A stretch of DNA of 64,000 nt from Candidatus Leptovillus affinis (GTDB taxonomy: Bacteria; Chloroflexota; Anaerolineae; Promineifilales; Promineifilaceae): contig JADIYP010000005.1 in assembly GCA_016705235.1 (NCBI GenBank), positions 378,252 to 442,251 of the forward strand, read 5' to 3'. A model generated the notes under the pieces. It was not told the origin of the DNA and ran no database searches. It was given only the letters and a program-made list of their open reading frames with translations. Positions 42,005 to 50,937 of the stretch are shown here, one piece after another (the first letter of the stretch is position 1; every line of letters begins with the position of its first letter). The position numbers and the translations under genes are program-made.

Positions 42005-44515
42005 ATGTCTGAAAAGGAACCTAGCGAAAGTGAAGGAATTGCTTACCGGCGGCGAAATGCCGGTTTGATTGGTGTGCGCAGCAAGGTACAAATGCGCGAC
42101 AGCATCATGCTCAGTCTGGTCTATACCCCAGGCGTGGCGGAACCCTGTCTGGAAATCGAGCGAGACCCCAAACGCTCCTTCGACGTAACCTGTCGTGGCA
42201 ACACCATCGCCATTGTGTCCGATGGGTCTTCCGCTTTTGCTTTAGGCAACATTGGCCCGGAAGCCATTTTGCCAGTGCTGGAAAGCAAAGCCGTCATCAT
42301 GAAAACCTTTGCCGGTGTGGATGCGCTGCCGATTGCCTTAAAAACCGAAAGCATCGAAGAATTTGTCGATACCGTTTTAAACCTGAGTCCAACCTTTGGG
42401 GCCATCAGCCTGGAAGACATCGCCTCGCCCAAAGGGTTGGCTATCACCAATCGGCTGGCCAGTTCACTCTACATTCCGGTAGTCAACAATCATCGTGATG
42501 GCGTGGCTATTGGCGTGCTGGCCGGTTTAATTAATGCCGCCAAAGTGGTGGGTAAAAATCTGGAAGAGATGCGCATTGTGATCAATGGCGCTGGTTCGGC
42601 CGGATTGGGCACGGCGGCGATTTTGCGCCAGTACGGCATCAATGAAGTAATAGTCTGTGATCGGCACGGGGCTATTTACCAATATCGTCCGCACGGCATG
42701 AACTGGGCCAAGTGGGAAATTTCCCACAACAGCAACCCGCGCAACGAAAAAGGTAGTCTGGCCGAAGTGTTGCGCGGCGCCGATGTGTATATCGGTTTTG
42801 CGCCATCCAACGGTGTGGTTTTGCAAGAAACCAAACAAATGGCTGAATCGCCCATCATGTTTACGTTGGCTTCACCGCTGGAGTTTACGCCGCGTGACGC
42901 TCGTCAGGCGGGCGCGTCGGTGGTGGCGACGGCGCATTCAAGTTACCGCAATCAGTTGGATGTAACGGCCGTACTCCCCGGCGTTTTCCGTGGTTTGTTA
43001 GACGTGCGCGCCTCCGGCTTCCCCTATTCCACCCAAATTGCCGCCGCCGAAGCAATTGCCGGCATCATCCCCGACGAAGAACTTCATGCCGACTATATTT
43101 ATCCAAAGGTCATTGATTATGCCGTCGCGCCGGCCGTCGCCGCCGCCGTGGCCGAGGATATTATCCAGCATGGTCTGGCCAAGCGACCGGATGTGAAACC
43201 GGCCGATATAGCTGAGCGGACGCGCCGCTTTGTATATGAAGGCCGCCTACCGGTTCCACCAAAATCGGACAAGCCGATGACTGTCGCCGAGGAATCGTTG
43301 GAGCTTCACGATCGTTACCAGGGCTTGTTGGAAATCTACAGCAAGGTGCCGGTAAAAGACGAGCACATTCTGAAGATGTTTTATCTGGTGCCTCATGCGA
43401 TGGAACCGGCGGAGATCATCCAAAAAGATCCGTCGCAGTTGTTTGAACTGACGCCGCGCGGCAATTTGGTGGGGGTGGTGAGTGACGGCACGGCCGTTCT
43501 CGGTTTAGGCAACATTGGCGCGCGCGCCGCTTTGCCGGTGATGGAAGGGAAAGCGATTTTGTTCCACACCTTCGCCGGGGTGGAAGCATTTCCCATTTGC
43601 CTGAACACCCAGGATCCGGACCAAATTGTAGACATTGTCAAGCGGTTAGAGCCGACCTTTGGCGGCATTAATTTGGAAGACATCAGCGCGCCGCGCTGCT
43701 TCTACATCGAGAAAAAGCTGCGCGAGGAGACGGATATTCCGATTTTCCATGATGACCAACACGGCACGGCCGTTGTCGTTCTGGCCGGTATCATGAATGC
43801 TTGCCGCTTGACAGGCAAAAAACTCAGCGAACTTTCGTTTGTCGTTAATGGCGCGGGCGCTTCGGCCATTGCCGTGACCAAACTGCTCATGTCGATGGGC
43901 TTGCAAAATGTGATCTTGTTGGACAGCAAGGGCGCCATCTACAAAGGGCGCAAAGACCTGAACTGGATTAAAGAAGAAATGGCCGAGATCACCAATCTGG
44001 ACAAACTGAAGGGCGACCTGGCCAAAGCGGTGAAAGGACGTGACGTATTCATCGGCCTGTCTGTCGCTGGCGCCCTGAAGCCGGAAATGGTCAGAACCAT
44101 GGCGACCGATCCGTTTATTTTTGGTCTGGCGAACCCGACACCGGAAATCATGCCCGACCTGGCTTTGGAAGCGGGCGCGAGCATTGTGGCGACCGGCCGC
44201 AGCGATCTGCCCAACCAGGTGAACAACTCGCTGGCTTTCCCCGGCATCTTCCGGGGGGCGTTGGATACGCGTGTCCGCAACATCACCGACGAAATGAAGG
44301 TGGCGGCGGCGCAGGCCATCGCCGGATTGGTAACCGATAAGGCACTGCGGTCAGATTGGATTATTCCCAAAGGCACGGATTTTTCCGTGGCTCCGGCCGT
44401 GGCGGAAGCAGTGGCTCGTAAAGCTATCGAAACGGGCATGGCGCGGGTGCAGGTAGACCCGGCGGCAATTGCGCAAAAGGTGCGTCACTTTGTTTATGAA
44501 GAGCGAGATGTGTGA
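42005..44515 (+). CDS. Malic enzyme-like protein: two fused malic-enzyme halves with complementary active-site motifs
   Basis: 836 aa from ATG 42005 (AAGGAG 6 bases upstream; ATG 41999 is too close to it). Two tandem domains of about 410 residues align along their whole length. The first keeps the Tyr motif LVYTPGVAEPC and Lys in ESKAVIMKTFAG but has VVNNHRDGVA where malic enzymes have HDDQHGTA. The second keeps NLEDISAPRCF and IFHDDQHGTAVVV but has FYLVPHAMEP in place of YTPGVAEP. NAD-fold motifs INGAGSAGLGTA and VNGAGASAIAVT occur in both. Malic enzymes decarboxylate malate to pyruvate with NAD(P). Which of the two possible sites works is not known. Neighbouring fumarase genes fit malate metabolism. 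Confidence 0.88.
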   Translation: MSEKEPSESEGIAYRRRNAGLIGVRSKVQMRDSIMLSLVYTPGVAEPCLEIERDPKRSFDVTCRGNTIAIVSDGSSAFALGNIGPEAILPVLESKAVIMKTFAGVDALPIALKTESIEEFVDTVLNLSPTFGAISLEDIASPKGLAITNRLASSLYIPVVNNHRDGVAIGVLAGLINAAKVVGKNLEEMRIVINGAGSAGLGTAAILRQYGINEVIVCDRHGAIYQYRPHGMNWAKWEISHNSNPRNEKGSLAEVLRGADVYIGFAPSNGVVLQETKQMAESPIMFTLASPLEFTPRDARQAGASVVATAHSSYRNQLDVTAVLPGVFRGLLDVRASGFPYSTQIAAAEAIAGIIPDEELHADYIYPKVIDYAVAPAVAAAVAEDIIQHGLAKRPDVKPADIAERTRRFVYEGRLPVPPKSDKPMTVAEESLELHDRYQGLLEIYSKVPVKDEHILKMFYLVPHAMEPAEIIQKDPSQLFELTPRGNLVGVVSDGTAVLGLGNIGARAALPVMEGKAILFHTFAGVEAFPICLNTQDPDQIVDIVKRLEPTFGGINLEDISAPRCFYIEKKLREETDIPIFHDDQHGTAVVVLAGIMNACRLTGKKLSELSFVVNGAGASAIAVTKLLMSMGLQNVILLDSKGAIYKGRKDLNWIKEEMAEITNLDKLKGDLAKAVKGRDVFIGLSVAGALKPEMVRTMATDPFIFGLANPTPEIMPDLALEAGASIVATGRSDLPNQVNNSLAFPGIFRGALDTRVRNITDEMKVAAAQAIAGLVTDKALRSDWIIPKGTDFSVAPAVAEAVARKAIETGMARVQVDPAAIAQKVRHFVYEERDV

Positions 44516-44537
44516 GGGTGACGCTGGTTGTTTAGAA

Positions 44538-44585
44538 TAAAAAAGAGCCGATGGGTTTGCGATAACCCATCGGCTCTTTTTTTAT
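44538..44585. terminator. Bidirectional intrinsic terminator
   Basis: AAAAAAGAGCCGATGGGTT, short loop, AACCCATCGGCTCTTTTTTT. The 13-bp stem is flanked by A- and T-runs between convergent genes ending at 44515 and 44582. Confidence 0.95.
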
Positions 44586-44962
44586 TCGGTTCCCTGAGGA
44601 GCCGCAGGAGGTTGTTTGGTTCGTCGTTTTAGCAGGTTGATGAGCCGTTCGACGATGATGACGGCCAGGATAATGATAACAATGACGGCCAGATTTTTCA
44701 GGGTGGGGAAGAGGGAAAAGCGGGAATCGTGACGGCCGTCTCCCCTGAACCCATCTTCGGAGAGTGAATGCGTAGGACGGCCGTCACCGCTGCGCGAAAA
44801 ATTAGCCTCGTCAGGAGAAAATTCGCCCATTTCCGGCCTGTGTCCATCGCTCAAACCGGGCATTACCTTTGCCGCCAGAGTGCTGTTGGTAAAAATCACC
44901 GTAGCCCCAACCACCACCAGAGCGGCCGCCAAAATAATTAAAATACGCGTCATAATTTTCAT
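44582..44962 (-). CDS. Small membrane protein of unknown function
   Basis: 126 aa from ATG 44962 (AGGAGG 6-7 bases upstream). Two membrane helices: ILIILAAALVVVGATVIF near the N-terminus and NLAVIVIIILAVIIVERLI near the C-terminus. Between them is a polar extracytoplasmic loop rich in Gly, Asp and Ser. Not recognised. Its start overlaps the stop of the upstream gene (ATGA), so the two are translationally coupled, and it probably assists the DUF4405 protein. Confidence 0.75.
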   Translation of the reverse strand: MKIMTRILIILAAALVVVGATVIFTNSTLAAKVMPGLSDGHRPEMGEFSPDEANFSRSGDGRPTHSLSEDGFRGDGRHDSRFSLFPTLKNLAVIVIIILAVIIVERLINLLKRRTKQPPAAPQGTE

Positions 44963-45480
44963 GCGTGCACCTCCTCTTGTTTCATTTTTATGCGGGTCGG
45001 CAGAACCGGCCGGACAATATACCGCCGAAAGGCATTCACGATCCATTTCCAATGCAGGGCCACATGAAGCCCCACAATAATCAGCACTGCGTCAGCCGAA
45101 AACGAGTGTAAAAAGCGCCAGGCCGCGTTGGGTTGTAGCTGGATAGTTAATCCTGGCAAGGCAACTTCGGAAATCATCAGGCCGGTGAAGATGATGATGG
45201 TCATGGCGATGAACAGCAGGATGTTTAAGATGTAATTGATCCGGGCCTGGGCGGCAATTTTGCCAAAAGCGCGGCGCGTGGTGGCGATAATCCATTTCCA
45301 ATGCAGCAGCAAATGGACGATGACGGCCGTGCCAAAGGCGATGCTCAACCATTCGTGAATCGCCATGCCCGTCAGCCGTGGGTCCATAGCCACAAGAAAA
45401 GCGATAAATATCGACAGGTCGATCACGAAATTGATTTTTGTAGGACTTCGTTTCTTTTTCGTTGGTGAATCTGTTTTCAT
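44959..45480 (-). CDS. DUF4405 membrane cytochrome-like protein
   Basis: 173 aa, four membrane helices. Repeated motif: HEWLSIAFGTAVIVHLLLHWKWI in the first half and FLHSFSADAVLIIVGLHVALHWKWIV in the second (each positions the His residues of a b-type heme bundle). This matches DUF4405, found near flavinylated or heme electron-transfer systems. Four or more His are placed as possible heme ligands. It is in an operon with the small protein at 44582. A role in membrane electron transfer is inference. Confidence 0.82.
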   Translation of the reverse strand: MKTDSPTKKKRSPTKINFVIDLSIFIAFLVAMDPRLTGMAIHEWLSIAFGTAVIVHLLLHWKWIIATTRRAFGKIAAQARINYILNILLFIAMTIIIFTGLMISEVALPGLTIQLQPNAAWRFLHSFSADAVLIIVGLHVALHWKWIVNAFRRYIVRPVLPTRIKMKQEEVHA

Positions 45481-45724
45481 GAGTTTTCCTCTTAAGTGAT
45501 GATATTTAGTAGATGATACGGAGCAGATATTTGGAAAATGTTAAGAATTGATTGAGATCCGATATGGGAATGCATGCAGAAGGCCGAGGAGGTGGGCAGG
45601 GCGGATGTGGATTTATAAAGAAAACGGCCGTACCGCTGGCATTCCCCACCTTTTTGATGCATCATAGTAACGGTAAGTCACTCTATTTCTGCGCAAGTTT
45701 CCATAGCACAACGGAGGTTCATCT

Positions 45725-46489
45725 ATGGATTACAAATCCCTCGATTTAACAGACCAATTTGTAGAACTGATTCGTCGCGCGGCCACCCAACTTCCCCAAG
45801 ACATGCGCCAGGGGTTGCGGAAGGCAAAGGGCAACGAAGAACCCGGCTCGGCCGCTGAAGGCGCGTTGGACACCATTTTGCTCAACGTCGACATTGCCGA
45901 AAAAAACAGCACCCCCATCTGCCAGGACACTGGCACCCCCATTTTTGAAGTGAGTTATCCGGTAGGCGTCTCCACCCGCAAACTTGCCGACCAGATTCGC
46001 AAAGCAGCGGCCGTGGCCACGCAAAACAATTACCTGCGCCCCAACGCTGTCGACAGCCTCACCGGCAAAAACAGCGGCGACAACACCGGCGAAGATTTTC
46101 CCACCATGCATTTCCACGAATGGGACGAAGAAGGCATTCACGTCGATCTGCTGCTGAAAGGCGGCGGCTGTGAAAATGTATCCACGCAATACAAACTGCC
46201 AGATGGCCCATTGGGTGCGGGGCGAGACCTGGAAGGCGTGCGCCGCGTGGTATTGGATGCTGTGCATCAGGCGCAAGGGAAAGGCTGTGGTCCGGCCGTT
46301 TTAGGCGTGGCCATCGGCGGTGACCGTGGCTCCGGTTATCTCAAATCCAAGCAGCAGTTGTTCCGCCAGTTAGACGACACCAATCCCGATCCGCAGTTGG
46401 CGGAATTGGAAGAACGCATCTATAACGAAGCCAACCAACTGGGCATCGGACCGATGGGTTTCGGCGGCAAAACAACCGCGCTGGGGTGA
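45725..46489 (+). CDS. Class I fumarate hydratase alpha subunit (3' end frameshifted)
   Basis: 254 aa as read, ending FGGKTTALG-TGA. The expected C-terminus VKIAAQHRLPASYFVSVAYM and CWANRRAS continues in the next frame to a TGA at 46615-46617, so one G is missing in the GGGG run near 46484-46488. 4Fe-4S cysteines are in CQDTGTP, GGGCENVSTQY and GKGCGPAVLGVAIGGD. With the beta subunit it hydrates fumarate to malate; L-tartrate dehydratase is a close alternative. GGAGG precedes the ATG at 45725. Confidence 0.92.
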   Translation: MDYKSLDLTDQFVELIRRAATQLPQDMRQGLRKAKGNEEPGSAAEGALDTILLNVDIAEKNSTPICQDTGTPIFEVSYPVGVSTRKLADQIRKAAAVATQNNYLRPNAVDSLTGKNSGDNTGEDFPTMHFHEWDEEGIHVDLLLKGGGCENVSTQYKLPDGPLGAGRDLEGVRRVVLDAVHQAQGKGCGPAVLGVAIGGDRGSGYLKSKQQLFRQLDDTNPDPQLAELEERIYNEANQLGIGPMGFGGKTTALG

Positions 46490-46609
46490 AAATTGCGGCG
46501 CAGCATCGTTTGCCTGCCAGCTATTTTGTGTCCGTCGCTTACATGTGCTGGGCCAACCGGCGCGCCAGCATGGACATTCAATTGAACGATGAAGGGCTGG
46601 AGGTAAGCT

Positions 46610-47221
46610 ATGCCTGAGTTAACAACCCCAATTTCTGATGAAGACATTCGCAATCTAAAAGCGGGCGACACGGTTTATCTGAATGGCGTCATCGTCACCG
46701 GGCGTGACGCGGCGCACAAATTCATGATTGAGCATTTTATCACGCAGCCGGTGCAGGTCGACGAGGCGGAATTGTATGCCGACCTCAAGAAGCTGTTGGA
46801 TGGCGGGGTCATTTATCACTGCGGCCCGGTTGTAAAAACGCATGCTGATGGCTCCTATTCGTTTGTGGCGGCCGGCCCAACCACGAGCATTCGCGAGGAA
46901 GTGTACCAGGCGGATGTGATCAGGCATTTTAATTTGAAGGGCGTGATCGGCAAGGGTGGTATGGGGGGCAAAACCCTTAAAGCGTGTGGGGAACAGCCGG
47001 CCGTCTACCTGCATGCGATTGGCGGCGCAGCCAGTTTTATTGCCCAATCGGTGAAGGAAGTGTTGGGCGTTTATAAGCTGGAATTTGGCGTACCGGAAGC
47101 AATGTGGGTGATTCGCGTGGAGAATTTCCCGGTGGTAGTGACAATGGACAGCCACGGCACCAGTTTGCACCAAACCATCGAGGCGCAGTCGAAAGAAAAA
47201 TTGGCCGAGCTGATCGGTTAA
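46610..47221 (+). CDS. Class I fumarate hydratase beta subunit
   Basis: 203 aa. LKAGDTVYLNGVIVTGRDAAH, YHCGPVVK, AAGPTTSIREEVYQADVI, VIGKGGMGGKTLKA and GAASFIAQSVKEV are standard for the swivelling domain of two-subunit class I fumarases. It overlaps the true end of the alpha subunit by 8 bases. Fumarase next to the fused malic enzyme suggests a fumarate-malate-pyruvate branch. Confidence 0.94.
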   Translation: MPELTTPISDEDIRNLKAGDTVYLNGVIVTGRDAAHKFMIEHFITQPVQVDEAELYADLKKLLDGGVIYHCGPVVKTHADGSYSFVAAGPTTSIREEVYQADVIRHFNLKGVIGKGGMGGKTLKACGEQPAVYLHAIGGAASFIAQSVKEVLGVYKLEFGVPEAMWVIRVENFPVVVTMDSHGTSLHQTIEAQSKEKLAELIG

Positions 47222-47242
47222 AGTGGAATCGTTGAAGCGTAG

Positions 47243-47283
47243 AGATTGAAGATTGGCTGGTTCTGATCTTCAATCTTTTTTCG
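47243..47283 (+). terminator. Intrinsic terminator after the fumarase operon
   Basis: AGATTGAAGAT, 12-base loop, ATCTTCAATCT, then a T-run. The stem is AT-rich but perfectly paired. Confidence 0.8.
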
Positions 47284-47293
47284 TAACGTTAGA

Positions 47294-47337
47294 GACCCCA
47301 AGGGTTTGATCCTGTGAGTATAAAACCCTTGGGGTCT
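47294..47337. repeat. REP-like hairpin, CCCCAAGGG type
   Basis: GACCCCAAGGGTTTGATC ... AAAACCCTTGGGGTC, a single inverted pair between two same-direction genes. It shows that the REP family extends far from the RAYT gene. Confidence 0.85.
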
Positions 47338-47376
47338 TGTCTAGTTACCAGTCTTTTGTCTATTTTGGAGGGCGTG

Positions 47377-48360
47377 ATGAAAAAAGTACGATGGGGATTG
47401 GTTTCTACGGCGAACATCAACAGACGGTTGATTCCGGCTATTCGGGCGTCTGAGAGGGGGGAGTTAACGGCCGTTGCCAGCCGCTCCTTATCTTCTGCCA
47501 AGGCCTATGCAGCCAAATGGCACATCCCCCAAGCCTTTGGCAGCTATGAAGCCATGCTGAATTCTGACGCGGTAGATGCGGTGTACATCAGCCTGCCCAA
47601 CCATCTGCACGCGGAATGGACGATTTATGCGCTGGAGCACGGCAAGCATGTGTTGTGCGAAAAGCCTTTTGCCCTTTCCCTGGATGAAGTGGATGCAATG
47701 ATCGCGGCCAGCGAACGCACGGGCAACCGGTTGGCGGAAGCCTTCATGTACCGCCATCACCCACAGACAAAACTGGTGAAGGAATGGGTGGTAAACGGCC
47801 GTCTCGGCGACATCACCATCCTGCGCGGCGCATTCGACTTTGCCATGTCCGACCCGGCTACCAACGTGCGCATGAAGCCGGAGTGGGGCGGCGGCAGTTT
47901 GTGGGATGTCGGCGTCTACCCGATGAGTTACGCGCAGAACCTGATGGGCGGCGCGCCGCAGTGGGTATTTGGCGATCAGTGGGTGGGCGCTGCCGGTGTG
48001 GACGAAGTATTTGCCGGGCAAATGCACTACGCCAACGGCGTGATGGCCCAATTTACCTGTGCGTTTCGCACCCCATTCCACACTTATTTTGAGATTGTGG
48101 GCACAAACGGCCGTATGGTGATCACACGGCCGTTTGTCGACCCCCAGGATGGATCAGTCACGTTTTATCCGGCCAAAGGCGCGCCGAAAACCATCACTGT
48201 GCCCGTAAAAGAGCTGTATTTAGGCGAAGTAGAAGATATGAACACGGCCGTGCTGGACAACGCGCCCAACTTCCTGACCCTCAGCGAAAGCCGCAGCCAC
48301 GTGCAAACCCTTTTGTCGCTGTATGAATCCGCGCGTATCGGCGCTCCCATTTTTCTTTGA
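47377..48360 (+). CDS. Gfo/Idh/MocA family oxidoreductase
   Basis: 327 aa from ATG 47377 (GGAGGG upstream; an earlier start lies within the REP element). Rossmann start KVRWGLVSTANINRRLIPAI, then AVYISLPNHLHAEWTI, the family EKP motif HVLCEKPFALS and AEAFMYRHHPQ with the catalytic-region His. A C-terminal beta sheet follows (GGGSLWDVGVYPMSYAQNLMG). Usually NAD(P)-dependent sugar or inositol dehydrogenases; the substrate is not readable. Confidence 0.93.
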   Translation: MKKVRWGLVSTANINRRLIPAIRASERGELTAVASRSLSSAKAYAAKWHIPQAFGSYEAMLNSDAVDAVYISLPNHLHAEWTIYALEHGKHVLCEKPFALSLDEVDAMIAASERTGNRLAEAFMYRHHPQTKLVKEWVVNGRLGDITILRGAFDFAMSDPATNVRMKPEWGGGSLWDVGVYPMSYAQNLMGGAPQWVFGDQWVGAAGVDEVFAGQMHYANGVMAQFTCAFRTPFHTYFEIVGTNGRMVITRPFVDPQDGSVTFYPAKGAPKTITVPVKELYLGEVEDMNTAVLDNAPNFLTLSESRSHVQTLLSLYESARIGAPIFL

Positions 48361-48383
48361 TTAGGCTGACCGGCACACCATCG

Positions 48384-48410
48384 AAAAACGCGCTTCGGCG
48401 CGTTTTTGTT
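48384..48410 (+). terminator. Intrinsic terminator after the Gfo/Idh/MocA gene
   Basis: AAAAACGCGC, TTCG loop, GCGCGTTTTTGTTTT. A tetraloop hairpin with T-run. Confidence 0.9.
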
Positions 48411-48684
48411 TTGCCTGCCGTCATGTTGCTGTGGTTTCGCAGATATTGTTATAAAAAATTGGGATTTATTTGGATTGTCAATATTCGCTTGTTGTGATGA
48501 TTTTGTTAAGGTAAAATGAAAATATACGCCGCGAAGTATTGATTTACACCAATCCTGAACCATTTAGTACTCACTAGAATTCGTATAGAAAAATCGAATA
48601 GTTACCCAAAGGCCAAACTTGCACGACTTTAAGTTTGCCTAATATTTTGCGTTTGTGCGCGCCAATCGCACAGGAGGTAGGTTT

Positions 48685-50550
48685 ATGAGACGAGGGAGCG
48701 AATGGATATTTGGCCTGAGTATTTTTATTTTGCTCATCTGCGTAGAAGCGATCTTTGCCGGGCCACTGGCTGCTGCGCCTGCAAATACTGCCACGAACAC
48801 GGCCGTTCACCCACATACCGGTTACTTGACCTCTGTACAAGAGGGATTGGCAATTGGCGAATGTGAGGTAACGGCCGTTTCGCTGATGGGAGCCTGGGTA
48901 GATGCAGGAGCGCCAGACGGCAGCTTCTCCTTTAGCTCCCTGACCGACGAGCCGTGCGTGGGCGATTTTCAAACCGATGTGCAGCCCTTGTTCACCACCG
49001 AAAATGCCTGGTTCGAAGGCTCACAAGCCTGCACCGAATGTCACTTTGAAAACTCCGCCGATTCGCGGCACGAGATGGACCTTTCCTCTTACGCAGGCAT
49101 TCTCACCGGCGCAGACGCAATCTCTTCGCCGCCCGGTGTGCCCATCCTCATCCCCGGCGACTGGGAAAACTCCGTTTTGCGTTTGCGTATGCGCAACAAC
49201 CGCATGCCCCCTGGGTGGGAGTTCGACATTGAAGAAACCAACCGTGACGGCCCCATGCTCTCTATTCATGAAGCCAACGTTTACGCTGTAGACCTGATTG
49301 GGGCATGGGTGGATGCCGGCGCGCCTGATGGGGATTTTGCCTGGACAGACACCGACGGCGCAGAACAAACAGGCAATTTTGAAGCCGACGTTCTGCCACT
49401 GTTTACCGATGAAAACGCCTGGTTCGAAGGCTCGCAAGCCTGCACCGAATGTCACTTCGAAGCCTCCGCCGATTCGCGGCACGAGATGGACCTTTCCTCC
49501 TATGCAGGCATTCTCACCGGCGCAGATGCCCTTTCTTCGCCGCCCGGCGTGCCCATCCTCATCCCCGGCGATTGGGAAAATTCCGTTCTGCGCTTGCGCT
49601 TGCGCAACAACCGCATGCCGCCTGGGTGGGAATTTGACATTGAAGAAACCAACCGCGACGGCCCAACGATCAAAGTCGGAAAGTTGGACAATGGAGACAC
49701 GGCGTCCGCAGCCGAAGGCAGTGTCTTGAACGGCGACTGCAGCGTGTACGCAGTTCCCCTTTTGGCAGCCTGGGTTGATGCCGGCGCGCCGGAAACCGAC
49801 CCCTTCCCGTTTAGCGCCGAAGATGGGACGTCTTGCAGCGGCGTCTTTGAGACGGACATTCTGCCCTTCTTTGTGACCGAAGATGCCTGGTTCCCTGGCT
49901 CGCAGGCATGCACGGAATGCCATTTTGAAAATTCACCCGATTCCCGGCATGAGATGGATTTGTCGACTTATGCCGGTATTTTGGCTGGGGCGGATGTTGT
50001 GTCCGCGCCGCCCGGCGTGCCGATTATTGTCGCTGGCGACTGGGGAAATTCGGTGCTGCGCGCCCGCTTGCGTAACAATCGGATGCCGCCGGGTTGGGAA
50101 TTTGATATTGAAGAAACCAACCGCGACGGCCCACTGTTGACTGTGGATGGCGGCGAGGTGTATGCGGTGAACCTGGTTGCTGCCTGGGTGGAGGCTGGTT
50201 CCCCAGACGGAGACTTTGCCTGGACGGCAGAAGATGGTTCGAGCCACACAGGAACCTATGCTGATGAAATTCAGCCGCTTTTCACCGAGGAAAATGTGTG
50301 GTTTGAAGGTTCGCAAGCGTGTACGGAATGTCACTTTGAGAACTCTGCCGATTCGCGGCACGAAATGGATTTTTCATCCTACGCCGGCGTGATGCTTGGC
50401 GCGGATGTAATCCGTCGCCGCCTGGTGTGCCGGTGGTTGTGCCGGGTGACTGGGACAATTCGGTGCTGCGCCATCGGCTGCGGGATAATCGGATGCCACC
50501 TGGGTGGGAGTTTGACATCGAAGAAACCAATCGTGACGGCCCGTTGGTAA
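48685..50550 (+). CDS. Exported tandem-repeat cytochrome c: four CTECH heme modules (3' end frameshifted)
   Basis: Signal peptide after AGGAGG-preceded ATG 48685 (GLSIFILLICVEAIFAGPLA). Then four near-identical modules of about 115-140 residues, each with AWFEGSQACTECHFE (heme c attachment CxxCH), DSRHEMDLSSYAG, PPGVPI, NRMPPGWEFDIEETNRDGP and a W-DAGAPDGDF lead-in. The MPPG Met or nearby His could be the distal ligand, as in planctomycete-type cytochrome domains. In the fourth module the frame is lost near 50412 (ADVI then RRRLVCR); the correct text PPGVPVVVPGDWDNSVLR continues in another frame. It is probably a periplasmic or surface electron carrier. Confidence 0.85.
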   Translation: MRRGSEWIFGLSIFILLICVEAIFAGPLAAAPANTATNTAVHPHTGYLTSVQEGLAIGECEVTAVSLMGAWVDAGAPDGSFSFSSLTDEPCVGDFQTDVQPLFTTENAWFEGSQACTECHFENSADSRHEMDLSSYAGILTGADAISSPPGVPILIPGDWENSVLRLRMRNNRMPPGWEFDIEETNRDGPMLSIHEANVYAVDLIGAWVDAGAPDGDFAWTDTDGAEQTGNFEADVLPLFTDENAWFEGSQACTECHFEASADSRHEMDLSSYAGILTGADALSSPPGVPILIPGDWENSVLRLRLRNNRMPPGWEFDIEETNRDGPTIKVGKLDNGDTASAAEGSVLNGDCSVYAVPLLAAWVDAGAPETDPFPFSAEDGTSCSGVFETDILPFFVTEDAWFPGSQACTECHFENSPDSRHEMDLSTYAGILAGADVVSAPPGVPIIVAGDWGNSVLRARLRNNRMPPGWEFDIEETNRDGPLLTVDGGEVYAVNLVAAWVEAGSPDGDFAWTAEDGSSHTGTYADEIQPLFTEENVWFEGSQACTECHFENSADSRHEMDFSSYAGVMLGADVIRRRLVCRWLCRVTGTIRCCAIGCGIIGCHLGGSLTSKKPIVTARW

Positions 50551-50607
50551 TGGCCGGAACGATGGGAGGCTACGGCCGTTGCGCCGCCAGAAAAATCGGC
50601 AGAAGTC

Positions 50608-50937
50608 TTGTCGGTGATGGAAGCCATGCCTGAACCGCAACCGCCGGTTCTCCCCGAAGGGCGCACGGTGGAAATTGTTACCAAGCCGATCATGGAGCCG
50701 GTGCTCCTGGGCAGCCTGGGCGTGCTGACGGTTCTGTTTGGCTTTGTCATGATCCTGTTTGTGATTTTTGCCTGGCGGAAAAAAGATGACGAGAAGATGT
50801 TGCAAACGGCCGTATTGCCCTTGTTCATCTTCACGTTCCTGGCGGTTGGTACAAGCGGTTTCTCGCTTTACGCCATTGCCAGCGGCGCGTTTTCTAAAAC
50901 GATCACCATTCACAAGGGAAGTTCCTTTTGTGGTTGA
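50608..50937 (+). CDS. Two-helix membrane segment following the multiheme modules (frameshift fragment)
   Basis: Codes a Pro-rich linker (PEPQPPVLPEGRT), a membrane helix (LGSLGVLTVLFGFVMILFVI), a basic loop (AWRKKDDEKM) and a second helix (VLPLFIFTFLAVGTSGFSLY). Read with the upstream modules and the downstream diheme domain, it seems to be the middle of one membrane-anchored cytochrome or of a tightly linked gene pair. Frames change at about 50570 and 50930, so the true gene limits are uncertain. Confidence 0.6.
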   Translation: MSVMEAMPEPQPPVLPEGRTVEIVTKPIMEPVLLGSLGVLTVLFGFVMILFVIFAWRKKDDEKMLQTAVLPLFIFTFLAVGTSGFSLYAIASGAFSKTITIHKGSSFCG

